A stretch of DNA of 22,101 bases from Hymenopellis radicata (lineage: Eukaryota; Basidiomycota; Agaricomycetes; Agaricales; Physalacriaceae). The position numbers and the translations under genes were made by a program. This document shows, one piece after another, positions 9,584 through 19,011 of this stretch (positions within the stretch are counted from its first letter, which is position 1; every line of letters starts with the position of its first letter). The notes under the pieces are model-generated. The model was not told the origin of the DNA, ran no database searches, and worked only from the letters and a program-made list of their open reading frames with translations. The stretch covers positions 1-22,101 of the forward strand of contig JADNRX010000797.1 in the NCBI GenBank assembly GCA_015501595.1, given 5' to 3'.

Positions 9584-10080
9584 GGTCGCGGAAGAGTGAT
9601 GGGGTGAGGAGAACGCTCTCAGCTCAGAACATCAATCCTTTCTCCTTTTATTTTGCCAGGCTATCCAGTCGCGATCGAGCTTATCTTCGGATATGTGCGC
9701 CAGTTCTCCAGAGGCTCCCTATCAAGGGCACCCTAATCACACGTAAGGACCAGCTGTACCAGGTTAGAAGTTTTCTTGCAAAGCGTGGCCTTAGGGTGGT
9801 TCGGGCTGGTTGGGGATGCCCAACCGGACCAGAGCGGGCCCTGGTGGGCCTAGTTACGCGCAGCGATCGAAAACACGCCAAAAAGGCAGTTCTTTTTTAA
9901 AACTTTTTACCCCCGCTCTGCTCCGTCTTGATCAAGAGATGGCGGAGCAGGCGGAGGGCATTTATCTAGGGTCCTGATCGCAGAGAAGCTCACGTTGATA
10001 ACTGCAGGTATTAGGGAAATATGGAAAACCCATCGACTAAGGCCTCACCTTCCCACTCGACTGCTCTCTGAATTTTACCC
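9584..10080. promoter_or_regulatory. Divergent promoter region of MFS permease and aldolase
   Basis: 497 bp between two divergent starts. It contains a strong compound palindrome at 9918-9950 and the motif AGCAGGCGGAG at 9946-9956, about 125 bp upstream of the aldolase ATG. The same 10-mer core recurs in the MFS2/ICL-like divergent promoter. An open frame at 9391-9900 has no protein character and runs antisense through MFS exon 1. Confidence 0.55.
9918..9950. promoter_or_regulatory. Compound inverted repeat (candidate transcription-factor site)
   Basis: CTGCTCCG at 9918-9925 and its complement CGGAGCAG at 9943-9950 enclose the perfect 12-bp palindrome TCTTGATCAAGA at 9926-9937. CGG/CCG half sites suit fungal Zn2Cys6 regulators, but no particular factor is implied. 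Confidence 0.5.
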
Positions 10081-11331
10081 ATGGCCCCCTCCGTCGCATC
10101 CGAAGCCGACATGGCGCAGGCGCTCGCCGTTGTACGCCCCAACTTGGTCAAGGACCGTATGGAAGCTGGCCAAATCGCGCACTCGCTCGGTCTGAGGATT
10201 TGTCTGTCCACTGAGATGGCGCTCCTTGCTCAGAGGGCGGGCTACCACGCCGTTCTCATGAACTTGGAGCACTCCGCCACAGGTCTCGAGACTGCCAGCG
10301 CAATATGTACGGCCTGCTTGAATGTCGGGTACGTCGTGGTCTTGGTCCAAGCGCGTCGTGACCGTTGATTGATCGACGTCGTGTCAGCATCACTCCGATG
10401 GTGGTTGTTCCCACCAACTCACCGGAGTGGATTTCAAGAACTCTTGACTCTGGCGCTCAGGCTGTCATCGTTCGTCCTTCGCTTACCTCTATGCTCGTAT
10501 TTTCTTACCAGTATTTAGGTTCCCCATGTGTCTACGGTCGAATCCGCGAAAGCTTGTGTCAATGCTGCCAAATACCCTCCCGTCGTTCGTGTTCACTCCA
10601 CTACGTTCTTGACGAGCTTCTCATCCCAACTCTGCTAGGGGACTCGCAGTATGACCATGGTATACAGAATTCCTTGCCCTCTTGACCCGCCTGCATTCAC
10701 TGACTCGGGTCTTGTCGCCTCAGCTGAACGCAATCACGCAATACAGCACCGGCATCCACTTCAAGGCTATCTCGAAAGTGTCCAATGATACCACTATCAT
10801 CATGCCGATGATTGAGACCAAAGAAGGTCTCGAGAACGTCGAGTAAGTCCTCGAATTTTTCCCGTACATGATCCGGAAGCTAAGCTCCTTCCAGAGCCAT
10901 CGCCGCCGTGGAAGGCATCGACTGCCTCCTCGTTGGCTGTGGAGACCTCTGCGTCGAGTACGTCGCGTCTCGTACCCGTTTAACACGCTAACTCAATCCT
11001 CCCAAGTCTCGATATTCCGGGAGAGTACGACAGCCCGATTTTCTTGGCCGCTGTTGCCAAAGTCGCGGCTGCGGTTGACGCAGCGAACGCCGCATCCGGT
11101 CAAAAACGCTTCATCGGGCTGGGAGGCTTGGAGACCCGACCCGACCGCATGGAAGACCTGACCAGAAGATACCCTTGCATTCGGTGTGTAGTCTTCTTCG
11201 TCCTAATCAATTGACGCAGCTGGACTGTTTCTAGATACCTGATGGCTGGGCGGGACATCGTCCACATGTTCAATGGCATGAAGGCCCAGTGCAAAACCTT
11301 TGCCGAGATTAATGACAAGATCCAACAGTAG
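10081..11331 (+). CDS. HpcH/HpaI-type aldolase (PEP/pyruvate-barrel)
   Basis: Eight exons: 10081-10328, 10388-10469, 10519-10581, 10639-10659, 10724-10842, 10895-10957, 11007-11183, 11235-11331. They splice in frame to a protein of about 285 residues with no frame break. It is a class II (metal-dependent) 2-keto-3-deoxy-acid aldolase of the HpcH/HpaI family, which splits or joins pyruvate and an aldehyde. Visible family motifs: LSTEMALLAQRAGYHAVLMN, then LEHS (catalytic-His position), GITPMVVVPTNSPEW, LDSGAQAVIVPHV, GTRSM, MIETKEGLEN (metal-binding Glu), GIDCLLVGCGDL (metal-binding Asp), FIGLGGLETRPDRM. Bacterial HpaI has Arg in P-L-V-R-V-P; here Val occupies that position (10404-10406). Exon 4 is only 21 nt. 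The cellular substrate is unknown. It is divergent from the MFS permease on the left and convergent with the DHA2 carrier on the right. Confidence 0.9.
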
Positions 11332-11631
11332 TTTAGCGCATAACGGGATATTGATGTAATCTTATGATACCTGCTCTGAAGCCTTCGAATTCTAAATCGA
11401 CTGTCTCGCGTGAGACGATTTATTCAGCACCGAACATCGTTCTCGTTATGGATACTGCTGACACCGCGACTGTTGTCGGGGATCGTGTTAATAGTACTTA
11501 CGCGACGGCCAAAACAATTACAACGCCCAAGATCTCAAGGGTTACACAGAGCGAAACCTCGAATGATATGCATGGCGCATCAAGTCCGCATTTGATCGTC
11601 TACCATATTACTCTTAGATTAAGTGACTAGC
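11332..11631. other. Convergent intergenic stretch
   Basis: 300 bp between the stops of the aldolase and the DHA2 carrier. The plus-strand open frame from 11364 has no family features and is not called. Confidence 0.5.
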
Positions 11632-14059
11632 TCATTCTTCTTCGTCGACTTCACCCCCCTCTTCATCAACGGTTACCGATTTCTTCGGCGCGGCGCCTAC
11701 AGTATCCGGGAGAGGATGCTCGCCAATGGGTAACGTCGACAAAAATAGTAACGTGGCCAGGCCCTACGAATCGTGGTCAGCCATGGATGAAGTGTCAGGA
11801 ATCAACGTACAATTTGGGCGTAAAATACAGTCCTGAGCGCCAAGGCCCAACTCTCAGTGGCCTTCTGCTGCAAGTCTAGAGGAAGATAACGGATAGACAA
11901 CGCAGAATCCAAGATCTTCTCGATGATCTACATCTCGGTTATGTACGGTTGCAAGTGGGGAAGCGAGGTACATACCGATTCGGAGCCTTCTCCGGTAATT
12001 CGGGCACGTAGATTTCTCGCCAAAAGGCCCTGGGTCAAAGTTGAAGACAGCGCCACACCCAGTACCTGACCCGTGGTTCTGAAAAGATATGACACTTGAA
12101 AAGCCTTGAGGTTGAGTCATTAACAGAGGTGGACGACGCACTTCCTGTCGCGATGGGTATCTGTTCTCGGGGAACACTCGCAAACAACGCAAGAAGAGTC
12201 GTAGTGAGAACGGTCGAGAAACCAAAGCCCTGACAAATCTCAGTCTAAGCTCAAAGAAGTTAGCTAAAAGCTTTGACATACCGATGGCATGAGGGTCACA
12301 TAGAGCAACCATTCGGGTGTTTTCTCACTCCTGGGATGTCAGTGAGCTACGTAACTCGTCAAGCGGAGCGGGGCATGACTCACCATTGCGATAGTTCGCA
12401 GTTGGCAGCGACAAGTCCCAAAGCTGCGATGGCTTGTAACCACCAGTATTTCCCCGTATGTCTCATATACCATCCAGCGAACAAGGATCCTGTTGCAACG
12501 CAGAATGCATTCGGGATCAGATGCGCACCAGCGTTACCCGACGAACGGAGCCGCGCCGCAGTGAAATAGAGAGGGATGTTATAAAGCTGTAACCCAGAGT
12601 TAAGAGATGTTCGGGTCATGTTATGAACACCATACTGTGGAAAACGAGAGAACGGCGATAAGGAAGTTATTCTGTGAACGAACGTGTGAGCGGCCCCGAA
12701 GTCACCGGACCAGCAGCTTAGAACGAACCAGGGCCACAAATGCGGGCGTTCTCTGCAAATGAGGTTTTATGGACTCGAACGCGCCAATATGAACAAAGCT
12801 GCGTACCCGCTTGAGCATGCTCAATGGCATGACAGGCTCTACAGCCCATTTGAGTTCCACAATGCAGAACAATATCGCAGCGACAGCGCTTAAGTAAAGG
12901 TTATCAGAGGCAAGGTTGCAAGAAAGGTTCATCATACCTAGCAATAAAAAAGCCGAGCACATGAATATTCAACCAGTCATGGCCGCTACTTGTCCTATAG
13001 CTCATCGCGATGAGGAGACTACCGAGAGAAATCACGAGCATCAGAGGGCCACCAAAATCGACGCGTTGGATCTTTTCCTTGATGCTGTTTGCTGGGGCCG
13101 ATGTGAATGATTCTGGTTCGCGAACTTGAATCCAAAGGAAGGTCATCCCTATCAACAAGACCGGGCTTTGGATCCAGAAAGCTGCGCGCCTAAGAGAAAG
13201 CAATCAATATAAAAGCGCGCTTGTTACGCGCTTCACATACCATCCAATCGTATCTCCGAGCCAGCCACCAAGAGGCGCGCCAACGCCACCCCCAAGGCCA
13301 AACAAAAGATTGGCGACTAATCCGCGCACGTTAGACGTAAAAGAGACGCGAATGATGAAAACACGTACACCCTTGATATAGACCTCTGCTTTTCAAAGGC
13401 ACCACATCAGACACGATCACAGATCCAACCACGGCCATTCCCCTCCGCCCATGCCTGCCAGGGCCCGAAAGAAGATCAATTGGTACCTACATCAAAAGGT
13501 GAATTCTGCGGATCGGCGAATGCTACTCAGGGAGCGACGAAGACTTGCATGGTCTGTGAGAAGCCACAGCAAGTGGTCCCGAAACCGAACAGCCCTGCGG
13601 CGAGCATTGCGCTCCCGCGTCTGCCGATGATGTTACACAGGCGCCCATAGAGCGGGGTAAAGCAGCAGACAGAGAGGAGATAAGATGTGCCTATCCAGGA
13701 CGAGAGCTGCATTGATTGGAATGAGGATGCCATGGCAGATAGCAGCGTCGCGACGATGGTGCCGTCGACCGATCCAATGAAAGACATGCTGCAGCGGCCA
13801 GCATAAGTAAATTCATAGGCAAAGAGCGCGAGCTTGTACTAGCCTCCATACCCCCGCTACAATAGTTTCGTTAGCTGAGTAATAACATTCGCGGGAGAAG
13901 CTTGTTAGACGTACCCATCAACATACAGAATTGCCCCTTTGTCAAGTCATGAGGCCCCTTTGGCTTGGGCACAAGTGGCGTCCTTTCGTCTGCAGTCATC
14001 TCAGAGTGGAGGGAGTTCAAGGGCGGCGGACACGCGGATGCCATAGTATGTGAATCCAT
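11632..14059 (-). CDS. DHA2-type MFS transporter (vacuolar amino-acid/multidrug type)
   Basis: A leftward multi-exon gene from ATG at 14059 (MDSHTMASACPPPLNSLHSE) to TGA at 11632-11634. The soluble N-terminus includes DERTPLVPKPKG. Then follow SFIGSVDGTIVATLLSAMAS (helix 1 with the D-x-T-I-V motif), SWIGTSYLLSVCCFTPLYGR, RALAGMGGGG, VIVSDVVPLKSRGLYQGF, GLGGGVGAPLGGWLGDTIGW, RRAAFWIQSPVLLIGMTFLW, DFGGPLMLVISLGSLLIAMS, EPVMPLSMLKR, NIPLYFTAARLRSSGNAGAH, GSLFAGWYMRHTGKYWW, FGFSTVLTTTLLALFASVP, FRTTGQVLGVALSSTLTQG, and the acidic tail VTVDEEGGEVDEEE. The motif set matches the fungal Vba-like vacuolar basic amino-acid and drug:H+ antiporters (14 helices expected). One G seems missing in the run at 13440-13443, breaking GMGGGG; joins near 13540 and 13850 are uncertain. 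It shares a divergent promoter with the ICL-like gene. Confidence 0.87.
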
Positions 14060-14457
14060 TTTCGAATTCACGCTGACTTGAGTGACCGGCTGACAGCAAC
14101 TGGACCATAAGTTGCCGGGTAGCCGCGGCGGACTCTCCGCCTGCTACTTGTCATTAACGTGAGAAGCGACCATCAGTATGAGAAGCGGGACGAAGCGGGC
14201 CTGCGAACAGTCCCATCGAGCAGGCGGGGGGGGTCTCCGCCTGCGAGATTAAAAGATTAAGTAGATCACCTGCCCTACTACTCCTGCTTCAACTTCGTAT
14301 CTGCTCGTGCGAATCGCGTCTCAATCCTATCTAGTATCTTAAATTGGCTCTCGCTGGGATAACTGTAGGCAGGCCTTGCTTATCGTCGGCCTACCCTCCG
14401 CTCAACTGTGACGCGCTATACTGAACTTGAATCAACGCATCTCTAACCAGATCAACC
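14060..14457. promoter_or_regulatory. Divergent promoter region of DHA2 carrier and ICL-like enzyme
   Basis: 398 bp. CTCCGCCTGC occurs at 14135-14144 and again exactly 100 bp on at 14235-14244. GCAGGCGG at 14220-14227 forms an inverted repeat with CCGCCTGC at 14237-14244 across 9 bp. The core also occurs, as GCAGGCGGAG at 9947-9956, in the aldolase/MFS1 promoter. Confidence 0.55.
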
Positions 14458-16617
14458 ATGTCGAATCATTGTGTGGATCTCCCTTTCCGCGCTGTAAACG
14501 CGAAGCTAACGTGTCCACAGCCAAAGCGCAAGTTGAACAGGCGTTCGTGGACGACTGGAGCTCGCCAGAAGCTATCAAAGCATGGTGGGCAACGCCCGAG
14601 CAATCATTCTTTCATCGGTGAGGCTTATGTTCTAGTACGCGCCCGACCTCAACTGATCGAGGTGATCAAGACCTTATACAGCTGGTAAGAGCTACGGCGA
14701 ACACATTTTAGACTTCTTACACGTCGCGCAGAGCTCGTTGCTTCTTTACGGAACCCATTTCCCGATTCCACGGCTTCGTCTGGCCAAGGACGCAAGTTGC
14801 GGGCGGTCTTCAAGAAGCACCAAGAAGCGGGGACTGCCTCAGTGACCATTGGCGCAATTGATGTCATCACTAGCCATGTTATGGCCGACTTGAAATACGA
14901 GACCATCTACGTCTCTGGTGCTGCTTGTTCACTGACAGATACGCCAACACTGGAGTTTGGTGCTGATATGGCCGATTACACGTCAGTTCCAATACCTAGC
15001 TTGTGGATCTGACTCTGATGTTGTAATAGGTATGATACTGGTCAGTTGTTGTGTCTAATACACATGCATAACGTTGACTTTTACAAGTGCCGAGAAAGGT
15101 GGCGCAATTACACCGGTCTCAAGTTCTTCATACACGCATCAACAACTTCTTGAAGTATAAGAAGGACCCTCGTGCAACTGATATTGACTATATGGTCCCG
15201 CTCATCGCGGATGCCGACACTGGTACTGTAACCTTCTGCAGATAACTTACACTTCAGCTAACAATCCTTCACCCAGGACACGGAAATGCAACTGCTGTAA
15301 GTCGACGATTAATACATGTCCCTACAGGGTGTTTAAATTCATCCTTCCTAGAACATGAAACTAGCCAAACTTTTCGTAGAGGCTGGCGCGGCAGCAATGT
15401 ACGTTTCCGCATCCTCGTGGAAGGAAAAATAACTGACTAGTGACGGACAGTCACCTCGACGACCAAGTTCCAGGTCACCCCATCTTCGAGTCACCACAAA
15501 ACCCACGCTAACATCTACACAGGCACCAAGAAAACTGGCGCCAAAACCGCCGGACGCGTCCTAGTCCCAGTGAGCGAACTCGTCAACAGACTCCTCGCGC
15601 TCAAATTCCAATTCGACATTATGGGTAAGTGCCTCGCATCCTTCCCTACACGCACCACCACAACGACCACCCAGGCTCCGAATGCCTCATCATCCAGCGC
15701 ACCGACGCCGAAACCGCCGGCTACATCACCTCCACCATCGACCCGCGCGACCGACCCTACGTCCTCGGCAGCACCAACCCCACGCTCTCCGACTCCTCGT
15801 CGCAGCCATCGCCGACGCCGCCACAGCGCCCAATGCTACCGATGCGTCCTGCGGGGACGCCGAAGACGCTTGGGTCGCCTCAGCGGCCCTCCTCACCCTC
15901 GATGAAACAGTGCAAAAAGCCGCCACGCCCGAGCTCTACGCTCAGTATCTCGAGAAGAGCAAAGACAAGACTGTCGCGCAGGCCTCGAGGATCGCAAAGG
16001 AGCTCGGGATTGACGTTTTCTGGGATTGTGAGGCGTCGCGTAGTAGAGAGGGGTGGTATAGGTACCGCGGGAATATCGATTCAGCCATTATGAGGAGTGT
16101 GGCGTGTGACAAGTACGCTGATGTTCTTTGGACTCGGTAAGTTTGATGTGATTGGGTAATTGGATAGGACAATATTCATTGAATATTTCTAGAACTCCAG
16201 CCACGGTTGTGGCAGACCTAGAGAAGTATGCCACGGAGGTAAAGAAGCAGTGCGGACCCACCAAATGGCTTGGTTACAACCTCGCTATGGACGTTAAAGG
16301 CACCGGTACGCTTACGCTTGGATGTCTGTCATTCAACTAATGGTGGTGCAGACGAGGAAATCAAGACCTTCACCGCCAAACTGGGCAAAATGGGGTACGT
16401 CTGGCAATTCCTGCCCCTCGCCGGTATGTCTGCATTAGCAGTTGGCGTCGAGCGTGGCGCTCGTGCTATCCGGGACGAAGGAATCCTAGGCCTTATGAAA
16501 GAGGTATATGCCCCCGGGAAACAGGCCGATGTTTCTGTCCTCGGTGTCACCTGGAAGGGAGGCGATTTGAGTGACGCCACAGTTGCGGCCACGACGCTGC
16601 GCGCAAGTTTGAACTGA
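14458..16617 (+). CDS. Isocitrate-lyase-superfamily enzyme with altered catalytic motif (KKTGA for KKCGH)
   Basis: A multi-exon gene from ATG at 14458 (13-nt first exon, 50-nt intron with GCTAAC branch site) to TGA at 16615-16617. Motifs follow the isocitrate/methylisocitrate lyase order: KAQVEQAFVDDWSSPEAIKA, FKKHQEAGTASVTIGAIDVI, ETIYVSGAACS, DMADYT, PLIADADTGHG, MKLAKLFVEAGAAAIHLDDQ, VPGTKK, AGRVLVPVSELVNRL, RTDAETAGYITSTIDPRD, LGSTNPTLSD, then DVFWDCEASRSREGWYRYRG, KYADVLW, KWLGYNLAMD, LGKMGYVWQFLPLAGMSALA. The Mg-binding ADADTGHG is kept. The loop carrying the catalytic Cys and His in known enzymes (KKCGH) reads KKTGA at 15528-15542 with an extra residue after it. Either it catalyses a different C-C cleavage or its active-site base lies elsewhere. 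One base seems missing near 15791-15797 (DLLVAA). Exon limits at 14618-14730 are unclear. Confidence 0.85.
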
Positions 16618-16809
16618 AGTGTATTAATAGCAGTTAAGAAAGCATGACATGTAACCCTCAGAACGCTGAACAAGGAAGTAATTTAGGAGAAACGTATCTT
16701 GTGAATGTTCCGTAAATTCAAGCACTGTGAGTAGCAGGTATAAAAGACAAGGTATAGAAGACTGGGTTCACTTAGATCATGTAATATGTTGCGGAGATGT
16801 TGGTTCAGT
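16618..16809. other. Short convergent intergenic stretch
   Basis: An AT-rich 3' flank between the ICL-like and CAX stop codons, with no gene seen. Confidence 0.4.
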
Positions 16810-18666
16810 CTATTCAACTGCAGTCGCGGCTCCCGCTACTGCTTCAGCGACGGTGCCGGGGCAGTTGAGCATTTCGCGAATAGAAGTCTGTCCAGTGTAG
16901 AACCAAGATACACAGGCCTGGCACTTCATCAGACCAGATTGAGAGACAGAAAGCGGAGAGACGTACAATCATAGCATAGAAGGAAACCATCGATATTCCT
17001 TCCGCCCAATTCGTCTTGGAGTCCGCTGTAACGTAGTTCACCACGAAGCACGCAGCAATGGTTAAAGCGACCTCAAAGATATCGAACAGAAGCGACAGAG
17101 GTTTGTCCGTCCACCACGCCAACAAAACGATGAACGGCATCCAGAAGAGGATGAACTGAATGCTTAAATCAATGGCGCGCGCCTTCGCGACGGTCGAGGG
17201 CGGAGATGGCCGACCAAGATAATGACGTAGCAAGTAATGGAAGAAGAACACGATGGCGATTGCGCCATCCGCAGAGAACGAGATGATGGGCAGTAAGATG
17301 AGTCCAAACCATTCTTCGTTAATCGAACCTTGCTCGCGCACGAACTCGACGCTGTCAACAAGCTAAACGCGTGTGAGCACAATGAGAATATTAATGAAAG
17401 AAGTACAAACCCATTCAGCCGTAGCCGCCATCAACGCAATCGTGACAACCAGCATACCAATGCAAACCCACTGACTGATCTCGGGGGTCGCATTCTCCAG
17501 CTCGTTCTCCTCATGCTTCACGCCGCTTGGCGCCATGGGATGCACCTTCAATGCGTTGCCATCTCCGGGAGGATTATGAAGGAAGATTCGAGAGCAGATG
17601 TAGACAAAGAGGAGTATAATCGCTAGGCCTCGACTCATCTGAAGGAACATTTCTCGGTTCTGGTCGTTGACGCTCGCATCGGCAGCCTCACCAACGCCTT
17701 GGATGGAAGCAAAGAACGCAGAGGGGAGTAGTAAGGATAGAACACCGATCGCAAGCAGTGTGTGATTGAGCTGCGTGAGATGCGGGTGCAAGTCTTGACT
17801 CTCGACTCGAGCACCGCCGGTAATGAATGAAGCACCGGGGATTAAGAGAAGATGAAGTACAACCACGCCTACAATGCGTGTCAAATGTGTAGACAAAGGG
17901 TAAATACAATGCTTACCGATAATGGTAGATTGAAGCAACTTCAATTCACATTTGGTCAACAGGATGATCGCAAGCGTCGCCTCGACCGCGCTAAAGTATT
18001 GATCAGATTTGTGAAGAAGGCGACAACGCAACATACTTGTTCAGTGTTACGACAATGAGATCGCCCAAGTCCTTGCCGACGTAGTACATCATCTGTTCGC
18101 CACCATATTCGAATAGTCGGCTTAACGGAATAATAGCCAAGAAGCACACTGAACTCAGTGATCAGTCACTACCGCACGCTCGACCAAGCAACGCACAAGT
18201 AAAAGTCAAGCCGTACGGCCAGTCTGGCTCTTCTTCATGATGCTCAGCGCGGTGGTTCTCAAAATGGGCTATCCACGCCAAGGGAATAAACACAATGAAC
18301 AGGTTTGAGCCCTGTCGGTCATCATGAACCAAGCTACCCAAGCAAAGGACAGTGGAACGCACAAGACGACAAAGCGATCGCTCTCAAACTCTGCACAGTG
18401 CCGACCTTTTTCTTTCCTTTCCTCATGAATCGGTCGCGAAAGTGAAGCAAACCCGCGCGGGTAGGCAGGCCATGGAAGTTGTGGAACCCATATATGTCCG
18501 AGTCAGACGAAGAGCTAGAGCTGGAACTGGAACCGGACGAGCTTGAAGACGACGACGACGACGATGATGCAGTGTTCCTGCGCTGCAGCTCGATGCCAAT
18601 GTCGCGCTCCTCATCGGGCGGGTGTCCGTTCGTCGTGCGCTGCCGAGCCTGGCCTGCTTCAGACAT
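16810..18666 (-). CDS. CAX-type vacuolar Ca2+/H+ (cation/proton) antiporter
   Basis: Leftward, from ATG at 18666 to TAG at 16810-16812. A soluble N-terminus (MSEAGQARQRTTNGHPPDEE) leads into about 20 serines split by one Gly and ending DSD. The exchanger core follows: NLFIVFIPLAWIAHFENH, FLAIIPLSRLFEYGGEQMMY, YVGKDLGDLIVVTLNNAVEA, TLAIILLTKCELKLLQSTII, LHLLLIPGASFITGGARV, LNHTLLAIGVLSLLLPSAFF, ICSRIFLHNPPGDGNAL, VTIALMAATAEWLVDSVEF, GSINEEWFGLILLPIISFSA, DGAIAIVFF, FWMPFIVLLAWWTDKPLSLL, FVVNYVTADSKTNWAEG, then SWFYTGQ. The two internal repeats, LNNAVEA and FSADGAIAI, are the cation-binding segments of CaCA exchangers, with Glu and Asp at the expected places. It probably moves Ca2+ into the vacuole in exchange for protons. 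A GGG run at 18310-18312 seems one base too long at a splice acceptor. Identification is firm. Confidence 0.92.
18480..18562 (-). repeat. Poly-serine coding microrepeat in CAX N-terminus
   Basis: Runs of GAC/GAA/GCT-type codons (Ser on the minus strand) encode about 11 Ser, a Gly, about 9 Ser and DSD. This is low-complexity, probably cytosolic, and a likely site of length polymorphism and phosphorylation (inferred). Confidence 0.75.
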
Positions 18667-19011
18667 CGCCAGTTCCTGCTTTCCTTGTGGGTGCTAAGAA
18701 GCTCGGCGCTCTCCTGACCGCGGCGGACGCTTACAGGTCGCTTCGCTGGCGAGCGGTGTGGAGAAAACGTTTTGATCCATTGGGGTTGCCATTGCCAAGC
18801 ACAAGGATTGAATTCATTGACAGTCATCGATCACGCGCTCTTCGCACTCTCTACAACTTTTCTGAACTTCATTGAGTGACTGTGCACGATTAATGGTATT
18901 CATCGTTGTATGTTCCAAACTACAAGACGAGAAGATCGAATTCACTTCCGGTCACTTCTTCCTCTATAATCCTGTCAGTAACCTGAAACCCATTCCTTTC
19001 GTTGTTTTCGA
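18667..19011. promoter_or_regulatory. Upstream region of CAX / 3' flank of MFS3
   Basis: This must hold the CAX promoter and the 3' end of the next leftward gene. No defined site was recognised, and the small open frames carry no family signal. Confidence 0.4.

Noticed and set aside
9391..9900. 169-codon plus-strand open frame
   Set aside because: It overlaps MFS1 exon 1 in antisense, has no recognisable motif, and its second half is promoter-like sequence.
11364..11630. 88-codon Ser/Thr-rich plus-strand open frame
   Set aside because: It sits in a 300-bp convergent gap and overlaps 3'-UTR sequence, with no homology signal or conserved motif.
15570..15905. Pro/Thr-rich 111-codon open frame, mucin-like
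   Set aside because: It is a shifted-frame shadow of the ICL-like exon, whose true frame gives RTDAETAGYITSTIDPRD.
18423..18827. Alternative minus-strand frame over the poly-Ser region
   Set aside because: The CAX N-terminus in the other frame continues into the exchanger core; this is its shadow.
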